Shown: positions 10,650-20,503 of the stretch, piece by piece
Layout of the letters: each line of letters opens with the position of its first letter
Numbering within the stretch: the stretch's first letter is position 1
Assembly (NCBI RefSeq): GCF_026151205.1
Contig: NW_026971885.1
Coordinates: forward strand, 1 to 22,778
Reading direction: 5' to 3'
Length of the DNA stretch: 22,778 nucleotides
Source: Bolinopsis microptera
Taxonomy: Eukaryota; Ctenophora; Tentaculata; Lobata; Bolinopsidae
Position numbers and translations under genes: made by a program
The notes under the pieces: model-generated
Databases searched by the model: none
What the model was told of the DNA's origin: nothing
What the model saw: the letters and a program-made list of their open reading frames with translations, nothing else

Positions 10650-10790
10650 TCCACCCCTCCTATATATCGCCTTCGGCGACATCAAAACCCTCAGAGAAAA
10701 TAAACATCTCTATTATATCTCTATATCTCTCCAACAATTTTGTGAGATGCAGATAGAGAGCGAGAAGAGAGAGTAGTGAGAAAAGGTGAG
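10650..10790. repeat. Low-complexity TCTC/GAGA tract with small hairpin
   Basis: CT-rich phrases (ATCTCTATTATATCTCTATATCTCTC at about 10706-10731, stated as a pattern of TATCTC units) are followed by GA-rich ones (AGATAGAGAGCGAGAAGAGA at 10750). The two parts face each other as a loose inverted repeat. Just upstream, TCGCC-TTC-GGCGA at 10667-10679 is a perfect small hairpin. It resembles a decayed GA microsatellite in foldback arrangement. Confidence 0.5.
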
Positions 10791-12195
10791 ACTCGACCTA
10801 TTTTCCTTGGGATTCTAACTCCTTGAATAAAGTTTTCGAAGTAATTTTCAAGCCAGTTTTGTGATTTTATTTTATAAAAATATAATTAAATTAACAAATA
10901 AAAAATGTTCAGAAATGTTCCACACTCATGTGTGGCTTCTGTGTTTTAGTAAAACCTTTGGCCCAAAGTTATTTGTTATTCTTGGTAAATATAGTGGCAA
11001 TGTAGTTAATTAAAATAACTTAAGCGATAACCAAAGCTGGAATCTGATAGATACCTCTCGGGCCCTTTTATTTAGTAATTTTTGGTTCCAACTTGGGCCG
11101 GTTTTTACACTCCCTCCCCTGCCAAAAAATAAAATTTCTTTTTTAAATAACCTGCATCAATACCCGAAAAGCTTTTGTCCTTTTTCATTTTTTCCAAATT
11201 TCCACTAGGATATACATATCAACTACCTTCTGGTTAAGAAAAGATCAAGCTTTTTTTTGGTGGCTTTTTTTTAAGAATTGGTAAAAACCTCGCAAACGGT
11301 GTGAGCTGCCAAGAGTATCTACATCCCTTTTGGGTGCAAAAATGGAATGGTAAAAAAAAAATCCCCATGCCCCTAGATAACATAATACAATATATACCAT
11401 AAAAACTATAATTAGAAACTGTATAGATGCGGGGCTAAGCTGGTCCACTTACGTGACCCGGCCCACGCCCCCGTTTTTTCCGGTATTCTTTTTTATTGTA
11501 ACTAAGTGGTTTTAAGTTGGTAAGTGAACCCCCTGAAAGATACGTGTATAATCAAATACGGTTTTCCTGTTTCATTAATTTTTTTATAACATTTTCCAAC
11601 AACCACAACCACCCCGAGTTCCATAGGATTTTTTTTGAATTGTAAAACAGGAGATGGATGATTTCCTCCCTTTTTGGTTAAAATTTACTGCTTTTACTGA
11701 GTAAATAATTAAAAGTTTTTTAATGATGTGTTTTTCCTTGGAGTTAAAATGGTTTTTTTAGGCTTTTTTTGGCTGTTAGAGCCTAATATTTCCCCCCGTA
11801 TATATGTGGTAATGATTAACATTTGTTCCAAGAAAATCCCCTTTCTGACATGCCCCCGTCAAAACCGAAAAAAAGTAAATAATAATGCCCCAGTTGATAA
11901 CTCCAAATATAAACGTATTGAAATATTGGTTGATTTTGTAGTTTTCATATGTTTTTTTTATAACATTAGTGGAGGGGCCGCGATTGCCCGCCATTACCGG
12001 AATTGCAGTTGGTAGTTACCCCGAAGCCACTAGCAAGAGTTTTTCACAGCCCCCACGTGGGTTTTTGCCCCTAAAGCAAAGGTTTCACGGTGTTTTTTTT
12101 TTTCCTGAAATAGAAAATGGGGGCGGCGACAGACAAACCCAAAACTTTTCTTTTTTTGTTTTACTGCTGCGCAGCAAATATTCAAAAGAATTTTT
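10791..12195. other. A/T-rich intergenic sequence with one hairpin
   Basis: Mostly A/T-rich DNA with T- and A-runs. CCACAC-TCAT-GTGTGG at 10920-10935 is a perfect hairpin just after a direct repeat of AAATGTTC (about 10903 and 10912). Plus- and minus-strand frames at 11728-12015 and 11776-11994 overlap each other and look like chance. No gene is called. Confidence 0.5.
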
Positions 12196-12199
12196 TGGT

Positions 12200-12380
12200 T
12201 AGTTAGCGCGCTCTCGCGGCGAGAGATAGGGTATTTCCTCGACGCAGAGGTACACACCACAGATTTGTGTAAATAAAGGGGTGAGTGGTGGAGTGTGAGC
12301 TCACACTATGTTAAAGTAAAGAGTTGGCGCGAGAGGAGGTCAGGTTGGTTGGTTGGGGTAGAAGCGCGCTAGGTGCGGAT
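12200..12380. other. CpG-rich cluster of palindromes and G-motifs
   Basis: A compact CpG-rich patch in A/T-rich surroundings. It contains GCGCGC next to the perfect hairpin CTCTCG-CGG-CGAGAG (12211-12225), the 16-bp perfect palindrome AGTGTGAGCTCACACT (12292-12307), GGCGCGAGAGGAGG (12326-12339), a two-tetrad quadruplex motif GGTTGGTTGGTTGGGG (12343-12358) and a second AGCGCGCT (about 12363). No transcript or gene is visible. It could be a regulatory element, a fragment of a GC-rich repeat family or a recombination-prone site. Confidence 0.55.
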
Positions 12381-14280
12381 TCTGTAGTATTCATGGTTTT
12401 GGTTTTACATTTTGGTCCCGTGTAATAATAAATTTAACCTATGAAATTTTTGGAAATGGAGTTTTTTTAACCAGTAAGCCCGCCCCTTGATTTTTTGTCC
12501 ACCCCCAAAAAACATAGGGAATTAGAAAACGAAACCCGGAAAACAAGGTTTTGCCCCCGGGTATTGAAAAAATACCTACACAACCCATTTCCTAAAAACA
12601 CAATCTAATGTTGTTTAAAACGGCCCATAATGGTTTAATTGGAAGGCTGTGACCTTGATTTTTTTCCCTAATATTTATATAACTGGAGTGGGGTGAACTG
12701 CGAACGCACAATTTTTTTTTTTAGGGGACCTGTTATTTTACTTACGAATAAGTTTTTTATTTATCATTTTCCTTTTAATACGAATATTTAACAGTTTATT
12801 GGTGCATAACCCACCAAGTTTTTTTTTTGGGTGTTTTTAACGGTTTTGCCGAAAGTCCCCTTATTATCGAGTTTGGTAAAAATAACTAAATTTATAAAGC
12901 ATAAACAGTTGTTTAAAAGTAACGACTTGTCCTCGTGGGCACCTAAACTAGTTTTTTTGGGGCGAATGTTTAATTACCTGTATTAAGTGTTGTTTTTTGC
13001 CAAATGGGTAAAAATGGTAATGTTAACACCCAAATAGCTCCTCCCCATTGTTTCCGAAATGAAAAGGGCCAGTAAAAAAAGTGGGGGGCAGATAGAGAGT
13101 TGGGGGTATTCCTTTGGTAAGAACTCCACTCCCTGCCCCTTAGTGGGGCCATCCCAAGGCTCACTTGTGGTTTTTCCCCTGGGGGCCAAAATCTAACACA
13201 AACGTGACACTTCGCGCCACTGATTGTTTTCTCAGCAATCACTTAAACATAATGAAAATATGTAATCATTGGTCTAATATTTGTAATAAGGGTCAAACTA
13301 GTGATTACCTAACTCATAAAATTGCTGAATTACTCTCCGTGGGTTAGCGGAGGACCTTGTGCCTGCCTGCCTAGCCTTTTTTTCCTAAATCCTCCAACCA
13401 ACAAAATTGTGGGGCCCATTTTAAACCGTCCCACCAAATTCGTTTTAACAAATTTTTTTTAAAATTACATAATATTGTTTTCTTCCTAATGTTTTATTTA
13501 GAAATTCCGCCCGAAAAACGAAAATTTCCCCTTTTGACAAAAATTTCAAAATAAAAAAAGAATGAACACAAGCCCCTCCCATAATTTCCACATCACCAAT
13601 AAAAAAAATTTTTCCCTCCAAACATTAGCCCCCCCCCCTCGCCAGAAACATTGGTTAAAAATCCCCAAGGACACAGGGAACAGAATAATAAAGCCCAAGC
13701 CCAAAAGCAAAGCCCCTTCGTAACGTTGGATCCCGCGGTATGGGCAACTCCCTCCTTTAGTACCTCGTAAAAGTAGGCTGTTTTTTTTGTTTTAAACCTC
13801 TGGGGTGGTTTTTCGAAATTTTTAAGTATCCCACCCCTAAATTATTTTAATTTTTGATTTAAGGTAACCTTGCCATTTAATAACAATTTTAAACCAAAAA
13901 AGGTGTGCAAACGTTTCGAAAATTATCCCTTATTCAATTTAAAACTGAAATGGCCCAGGTGAAAATTTAGTAAGCTTATTTTTTGAAGGAAAAAGTTATA
14001 TTTTCCAGATATTGGCTTTTCCCAATAAAATTTGGAATATGACATTAAATTGGGTTTTATTGAAGCAATGTGGTGGTGTGCCTGTTTTTATTTTGAAAAT
14101 TTTAATGAAAGCAATAATAATTAATAATACCCGCCAAATGAAACCTTAAATGATAATTCCGAACCCCAAGTTATATGTTTTTTTGAAAAAAAAGGGTGTT
14201 TCCATTTTCCTCGACATTAATTAACCAAAAAAAATTTTAAACGTTTAGTTTTTGGTTGTTTTTTTGGAGTAATCTTTTGG
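12381..14280. other. A/T-rich intergenic sequence
   Basis: About 1.9 kb with no credible gene. The longest frame (minus 12970-13242, 90 codons) overlaps another minus-strand frame and a plus-strand one. The piece 13100-13370 has fewer homopolymers and reads as ordinary unique sequence. No repeats, RNA genes or mobile-element ends were recognised. Confidence 0.5.
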
Positions 14281-14357
14281 GGTCCCCCCCCAATAACGTT
14301 TGTATGACCCCCCCCCAGAAATACTTTAAGATTAAAATCCGCCCCCCGCGCAAACGA

Positions 14358-14372
14358 GTGGGCGCGGCCCAC
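14358..14372. repeat. Perfect GC hairpin
   Basis: GTGGGC (14358-14363) and GCCCAC (14367-14372) are exact reverse complements around GCG. No T-run follows, and the role is unknown. Confidence 0.6.
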
Positions 14373-14599
14373 GCCCAATCCCTCTTACCTCATTACTACT
14401 CCCTAGTGGAAACAAAAACGTGGGGTGTCAACCGTACCCCGTAGATACAATTTGGAAATAATATGGAAAAATTAAAATTAATAAGAAAACATGTGGGGAG
14501 TGCAAAAAATGCCTGCCAATTATCACGAGTTATAACTTATGGCTTTAGAAGAATTAGAAAAACCCAAAATATGGGCGAAATTTTGGGGCGACCATCCCC

Positions 14600-14611
14600 T
14601 AGCTCAGTTGG
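14600..14611 (+). promoter_or_regulatory. tRNA A-box-like match (possible SINE head remnant)
   Basis: TAGCTCAGTTGG agrees at every position with the internal pol III promoter A box (TRGCNNAGYNGG), the D-arm of tRNAs. The nearest B-box candidate, GTTTAACTC at about 14706-14714, has one mismatch to GWTCRANNC but lies roughly 95 bases downstream. That is far beyond normal tRNA spacing, and no cloverleaf can be drawn. It could be chance, or a decayed tRNA-derived SINE head enlarged by insertions. Confidence 0.25.
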
Positions 14612-15395
14612 GGAAAAAAATCGACCAAATAATAACTTTAACAACGTTTTGTAATTGGAAAAAACCCGACGCCGCCTCCACGAGGTGGGCGCGCCTCCCC
14701 CTGAGTTTAACTCGTAGAAAAACACCTCTAATCAGGGGTTTTTCGCCCATAGTGGGAAAACGACCGGGGGGTCCACCGAAACGAACGTGAGTACACAAGG
14801 GTTGTAAGAATTCAAGTAAAAATTAACCAACATTTAGAATCCGCAAAACAATAAAGAATGGTGTGTGCGTTCTCCCGCGGAGCCAACCATGTGGGGCCCC
14901 TGACCAAAGAGTGAAAAATAAGCGCCGTATCCTAACCCCCGGGGTTGCAACTTGTGAAAGCGCCGCCGGCGATGCACTATTGTTTGGGTAGTGGGGGGAC
15001 CCCGTTGCCACAGTCCAAATCAAAATTATTATGGAATAATATTGTTTTTTTTCGTTGACATTGAACGGTGTCCCAAACCCATCGAGAAAATCGTTTGCTC
15101 TGTCGAAAGCAAAGGAAGCAACATACGCCGAAACCAAGAATGCCTTAAAGTTATTTGAAACATGAAAAGGCGCGTCGCAAGCGGACAAAAAGTCCCTCCA
15201 AGTTTGTTCCGCAAAAAACCGTAGGCGAAATGAAATTTAAACACTTGTGCCTTACTGGGCCACGCTTCCAGACCCCCTTCCATTCCCCCTCCGACTCTCC
15301 CTAATCCAATGTAGTTTTTTATTTGAAATAACATGTTTATAACTAAAAAAAATCAAAATATACAGAGATAATCGGGCCGGCCGCGCCCCCGCCCC

Positions 15396-15409
15396 TTTCG
15401 CTCGCGAAA
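15396..15409. repeat. Hairpin TTTCG-CTCG-CGAAA with GC extension
   Basis: The perfect 5-bp stem TTTCG/CGAAA encloses CTCG. Beyond it, GCCCC on the left faces GTGGGC on the right, so the fold can extend with a small bulge. It follows the palindromic GGCCGGCC at about 15376-15383. The function is unknown. Confidence 0.5.
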
Positions 15410-15720
15410 AGTGGGCATGCAAACACGTTATATAAATGGTCAACAACAGTGGCCGAGAGCGTCAACTGCTAAGGGTGCACTAGCCCCCCCCACGCCCGAA
15501 CTGCCTGACCCTGCCGAAGAAATTGGTAAAAAAAGTAATCAAACAAGTGCCACGTTACTCCCCCAATTACGGTGGGTGTGGGGGGTTTTGATAACAATAC
15601 CAGCAATTGAAAATTTTGTGCCCACCCCCAACGCCCGTTTGTTCCCCCGCCGTTTTACTTACTGGCCGCGCTCCCAACCCTGTCCCCCCCCCCATCCCGC
15701 CTAATCACTATAATGTTTAA

Positions 15721-16380
15721 AAAATGAACATGAACATCGCCGAGTCCCCCCAGTAATATAACGTGGTTTTATTCTTTGTTAATTTCCTACTTCCAAAATA
15801 CAATGAAAATTAAAAAAACAAACAAATAGAAAATTTATTAAAATCCACCAGCGCCCCGCGCAGGCAGTTAAATAAGAACCCGAACTAAGTTTGCCCCCCT
15901 CCTAAACCAGACCCCTCCTCGCTTATCAAAGTGAGCCGGCCACGTGGTGGAAAACAATTAGCGCGTTCACGCCAAAGTAGGCCCGTAGGCAACATGGGCA
16001 AATGTGAAAAACTTTAACCCCTAGCCCCAGTCAAATTGCCATTTGATTTCACGAATGTTCAATTCCCTTCGGCATTTTCCGCCATCCTGCCAATAACATA
16101 AGGTGGTTTTGCGAAGAAGCAATTCATTTTGATGCGCGCCCGCCGACACCATTAAGTGGCATAAAATCGCGCCCTACAAAGTATGCCCTTCTTATCTGGT
16201 ATATTTGGATCCGTTTTTCCTATGATAATATAATTAAAACCTCCTAAGATTGGCGCTCCACTATATCCGCTCTCGCCCCTGCAAATTTAAAAAAAACTTT
16301 TTTGTGTGAAACGGCCCTTTTGGGGGCTAAGTGAAAGTGGAAAATCTGGAAAATCGGTGTATAAAATTTTTGGGACGCTT
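15721..16380. other. Mixed intergenic sequence
   Basis: No open frame of note. The CCACGTGG palindrome at 15940-15947 is a G-box/E-box core. CpG-rich pieces occur at about 15850 and 16130-16180. I see nothing else that can be named. Confidence 0.5.
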
Positions 16381-16567
16381 GAATCCGAAATCCACCCCCC
16401 CATGAAAGCGCGCTGTAGCGAGGTGTGTGTGAGAGTTATTTAACAAAATTCTTTCCCCTGGAGAGTTATACAAAATGGGCAAAAAAAAAAAAAACCGTGA
16501 GAGTTTTTGGTGACTCCCACGCTGACAACAAATAAAATAACGAATGTCGGATTTGGTTTTAGGCCCT

Positions 16568-16657
16568 CGGGTTAGTGTTAGGGGTTGTGGGTTAAGGGTT
16601 AAATGGTTAGACGTCCGGGGAGTTATGGTTAGGGGTTTTAAGGGTCACCCTAACCCG
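16568..16657. repeat. Degenerate TTAGGG-like tract with head-to-head inversion
   Basis: From 16568 the plus strand reads degenerate telomere-type repeats: GGGTTAGTGTTAGGGG, GTGGGTTAAGGGTTAA, ATGGTTAG, then ATGGTTAGGGG and TTTTAAGGGT. At 16646 the strand switches to ACCCTAACCCG. The centre AGGGT-C-ACCCT (16641-16651) is a perfect inverted repeat. TTAGGG is the telomere repeat of vertebrates and many other eukaryotes, and interstitial tracts mark old fusions, repaired breaks or plain microsatellites. Irregular spacing makes this a decayed or error-laden tract rather than a live telomere. Confidence 0.6.
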
Positions 16658-16740
16658 AATTACACTTTTTTCGCCGCAACTGCCGTGCCGCCCCCAACTT
16701 GATATTTTTCACAATCCCCCAAGTGCGTGTGCGCGGAGGC

Positions 16741-16935
16741 GGCGGCGAGCGCGGCTAAAAGCGGGGAGAGGGGGGGGGTGGGGTGGGATGCAAAAAGCGC
16801 AGGCCTCTGGATAGAGCATAAAGGGTGTAAGTGAGAGGAGTGTTTTTGGGGATTAGGGTTTTTTTTAATGGGAAAAACCCGTTGTTTTGTTGTACGCCCG
16901 CCGCGCCCAAAAAACCCCTAAAAAAACCACCAAAG
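16741..16935. other. G-rich and CpG-rich patch with quadruplex motif
   Basis: It contains GCGGCGGCGAGCGCGGC-like CpG-dense DNA, then a four-run guanine motif at 16763-16787 (GGGG, nine G, GGGG and GGG joined by AGA, T and T), and GGATTAGGGTTTT at 16850. About 45 bases later AACCCCTAAAAAAACC (about 16913-16928) lies in the opposite sense, a loose foldback related to the telomere-like tract. A minus-strand frame here is glycine/proline low complexity and is not called. Confidence 0.55.
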
Positions 16936-17480
16936 CCCAACGTAGTTTGTCAATATTTTTGGGCGAGCGTGTGAATTTTTTAGGTGAAAAAAGCCTTTAA
17001 GATTGACCCGGGTTGGAACGGGAAACTGAAAAATTGAATCAAAAAAAAAACGGGCTTTAAAACGGGGATTTGGGTGAACCGATTGATACACGTCTAGATT
17101 CTTTTCTTTCGAAGTAGAAAAGCGCCCCCCCGTTTTATTCTAGCCCCGATGGCAAACGTTGTTTCCCAACCGAGTGTGTGGACCCCCCACTTGTCCCGCT
17201 TCAACTATAGAGCTTTACGATTAAAACAGGGGGAAACAGCCCATGCGCCAACTACCGTGCGCGGCGGGTCCACCCCCCCCCCCATAACAACGATTAATAC
17301 TAATGCCACGAGGCCTACGAAAAGTAGACGGCGGCGCCCGGTCCCAGGATCCATAACCAATGGTCCCCCCAAAATGCGAGGGAGTACTGTGGAACATGCC
17401 ATTTATACCAACTGTTAACTAGCAATATATAAAGCTAATACGTGACGCGAGCTGCGCGAGTCCGTGAAGCAATCAACGCG
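16936..17480. other. CpG-rich stretch, no gene called
   Basis: The plus-strand frame 17149-17418 (89 codons) is basic and Pro/Thr-rich, with RRRR near residue 60. A 65-codon minus frame covers almost the same DNA, and no family is recognisable. TGGACCC (17179-17185) and GGGTCCA (17266-17272) form a 7-bp inverted repeat 80 bases apart. CGCGAGCTGCGCGAG at 17446-17460 is part of the scattered GA/GC motif group. Confidence 0.4.
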
Positions 17481-19830
17481 CGAGACATTTAAAAATATTC
17501 AATCCCTGGTTTTTTTAAAAAGTTCAATTTTAATAAAGCGAATTGGCATGCTTTTTTCCTATTGAATACAGTGGAAGCCAGAGGCACTTGTACGGGTAAT
17601 CCCCCTCCCACAAAAAAGAATCTTTTTTACGGGAATCTCGCTTTGGACGATCTCCCACCCCGCTTCGAAACAAAGCAAAGAAAATGAATGTTTTTACGCA
17701 AACGGGGCCGCCGTTTTTTGAAGCGCGACGTTTCTCCCCAATGTTTATTGCCTTAAACTTGAATTTGTACAGCTTTTAAGAGCGTAATGTGGCTGAAACC
17801 CCTCCCTATGTGGTCAATTTTAGGTTCAACAATTTGCAAAATTTTAAGTTTTTAGATTTCCTAAGTTTGTTTAGTGGAGAGAGAGCAATACAGACTCCAA
17901 TCTAGAGAAATCAGAACCTTTAATAAATTTATATTAAACAATACCATTGGCCTCTTCGTTAGTATTTTTTTGTTTAAATCTCAAAAAAGAAAGGGTGAGC
18001 GCGCGCGAATTGCCAAGAGGTGAGTTGCAATATGGCCTGGAATTGAAAAAACGATTGAAAATAAGAAAAAATAATACAATATAAAAAACCAATAAATAAT
18101 TATGAGGAGAGGAGAGCGCGCTGACAAATTTTTTGGGGTAATTTGAATTGTCTACACGATCGTTTTAGCAAACTAACTGGTGCCGGCCTCAAAGTCACCC
18201 TGTAACACGTGAGCTAAGTTAAAAAATAAAAGCACTACAAAATCAGTAACTTAATTTTTAAGAAACGGTGGTAATTATCCGAGGCGAAAGATTTATTTAA
18301 ACTCCAGTTTCACCCAACTTTTGTGGCTCTTACCTACAAGTGAGAGGCCCAAAAATGAGAGAGCGCGAAAAGCGAGCAAATTGTGAGAGTTTTGAAAATA
18401 GTTGAAACAATTTGGAAGATTGGAGAATGAAAAAAAATAAAATGTTCCCCCATTGTTTTTTTTGGTTTTCAGAAAAATGGTAAATACTGATTTACAGAAT
18501 GTAGCTTTAAAGTGTCTTTTAAACCCTCAACTTCAATGTTCCCTTTCCCCTGCGTCCCTTATTCCTTCTACATCTTGTAGCGCGCCATTGGGTTAATTCT
18601 GATATACTTCCAATTTTTCATCTTATATAACCAAACAATTTTCCTTCCCTCCCCCCTCCCCACTATCCTATTACTTCTGCGTGATTCCCAAAGGCATAAC
18701 GTGTCATACAACTTGAGCTCCTCAAATCGTCCACCCCCCCCCTGCCCCCTAAAGTCCTGCAATATCCCTATAGCTATGAAATCTTTCCCGCCCCCCCCTG
18801 ACCAGTTTATTTTTCAGCCTTTAACTTGCGCATTGACGCGGGAATAAAAATGATTGTTTATTTTATAAAGTTGTTTTGTCTTTTAAACGAAATGAACAAT
18901 TTTGAAAATTTTTCTTCCCATATTACCTACAAACGTTTGGGCATGTTTAACCTTTTATCACGACAACAGCCAAGCCGTTGTTGTGTTTTGGCCTTTGCCG
19001 TAAAAGGGGGAAATAATAATGTTTGGTCCCAAAATGTTTTGTTCACGGTAAATAATGATTTTTTTAGATGTTTTTGCCGTCCCCATAGTTTATTGAAAGA
19101 ACAATGAATTTTCTGTTTAAATAAATATACCTTTTAACGTTTTTTTTTCCAAAACACATTTATAAAAAAAAAAAAACTGAGTTATAAGGTACCAACCAGC
19201 ATCAATTAATATTGAGTAAATTATTTGTCCCCACCGGTTGTGTAGTTTTTTTTTCTTCTAATTATTCAAATCGTAATAATAATTTTTTTAAGCTTTTTTT
19301 TATATACATATTTTTGACCCCCGGTTTTGGCGCAAAAAAATTCACCAAAAAAATGATTATTTTCCCCTGAACCTAAAAATTCCTGATTCCTGTTTCCCAC
19401 CGCCCGTTTAATAAAGGTTATTGAAAGAGAACCTACATTTAAAACCTTTCCTCCTAGCTCCAAAAATCAAACAAACATATAATCGTCAGGTGCAAATTGT
19501 AATTTAATGACCGGTAAACAATTAACGTCCCCTGGTCCTTGTTTTGCCGTCCACTCCTCTTTGAATCCCTGTAACAATAAATTAATAATAAAATTTAATG
19601 GCGCGTTTTTGGGAAAGTTACCTTTAACAACTTGGTAAAAATTTTGTTAACCTAACCAATGATGTTTCCCCCAAAGTTTTGACCCCGTCAATATATTTTT
19701 GGAACAAAATAAATTTTAACGAGTATCACCCGTTTAAAACAAAAACTGAAACCTTGCGAATTTTTTTAAAATATCCAGACCCCCAAACCCGGTGGAATGA
19801 AAACAAAATTTTTAAAAAATGTTGTAGCCC
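17481..19830. other. A/T-rich intergenic sequence with GAGAGCGCGC motifs
   Basis: Over 2.3 kb without a credible gene. GA/GC motifs occur at 17997-18007 (GAGCGCGCGCG), 18112-18122 (GAGAGCGCGCT) and 18357-18367 (GAGAGAGCGCG). The stretch 18540-18800 is pyrimidine-rich on the plus strand. The frame at 18826-19107 (93 codons) is Asn/Phe-rich with no recognisable domain and is not called. No RNA genes or transposon ends were found. Confidence 0.5.
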
Positions 19831-20503
19831 ATGTCCCCCCCCCCCCCGTCCCCCTGGTTGTTTCCCCCCCTCCCCCAGGTCCCCCCCCCTGTCCCCCTGT
19901 CCCCCCCCCCCTTCCCTGTCCCTGTCCCCTGTCCCCCCCCCCCCTGGTCCCCCCCCCCCTGTCCCCCCCTGTTGTCCCCCGTCCCCTGTTTCCCCCCCCT
20001 GTCCCGCCCCCTCCTTTCCCCCCTGTCCCCTTTCCCCTGTCCCCCTGTCCCCCCCCTGTCCCCTGCCCCCCCCGGGCCCTGTCCCCCCCCCTGGTCCCCC
20101 TGTCCCCCCCCTTGTCCCCCCCCCCCCCGTCCCCCCTTCCCCCCTGGGCCCCCCCGCCCCTGTCCCTGTCCCCCCCCCCCCCCCCCCTTCCCTGGGCCCC
20201 CCCTGTTCCCCCCTGCCCTGGTTTTCCCCCCCCTGTCCCCGTCCCCTGTCCCCCCCGTTCCCCCGTCCCCCCTGTCCCCCCCCTGTCCCCCTGACCCCTG
20301 TCCCCCCCCTTCCCTGTCCCCCCCTGTCCCTCCCCTGTCCCCCCCCTGGGCCCCCCCCCCCCGTCCCCCCCTGTTCCCCCCCCCCTGTCCCCCCCCCTGG
20401 TTCCCCTGTCCCCCCCCTTTTTACCCCCCCCTGTCCCCCCCTGTTCCCCCTTTCGCCCCCCCCCTGTACCCCCCCCCCCTCCCCCCCCTGTTCCCCCCCG
20501 ACC
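19831..20503. repeat. (CCCCTGT)-type tandem array, ~670 bp
   Basis: Almost pure C-runs of about 4-14 bases separated by TGT, GT, TGG or TT, giving units of roughly 6-12 bp that read CCCCTGTCCCCCC. The minus strand is the matching GGGGACAGGGG pattern with very many guanine runs. All plus-strand frames are open and proline-rich and the minus-strand frame is glycine-rich, purely because the array contains no stop triplet. This is a minisatellite, not a gene. Run lengths are certain to be imprecise. Confidence 0.93.

Larger units (their letters stand above)
14281..15720. other. CpG-containing mosaic, no gene called
   Basis: CpG-rich patches at about 14340-14445, 14660-15000, 15360-15510 and 15640-15710 alternate with A/T-rich DNA. 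Frames of up to 121 codons (minus 14823-15188) and 97 codons (plus 15411-15704) exist, on both strands and overlapping others. Their products show no motif I know. Two GC hairpins and a tRNA A-box-like match are listed separately. Confidence 0.45.

Noticed and set aside
10830-10870. AATAAA phrases resembling polyadenylation signals
   Set aside because: The hexamer is common by chance in A/T-rich DNA and no coding sequence lies upstream.
12292-12307. Resemblance of the palindrome to a bacterial CRP/FNR-type operator
   Set aside because: The half-sites are spaced by two bases rather than six, and the window has no bacterial genes.
17179-17272. TGGACCC/GGGTCCA inverted repeat 80 bases apart
   Set aside because: Seven bases at that distance in C-rich DNA is close to chance, and no target duplication or element body was seen.
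18826-19107. Plus-strand frame of 93 codons with ordinary composition
   Set aside because: It has no recognisable motif, no supporting signals and a length within chance expectation. It stays a possibility only if transcript data support it.
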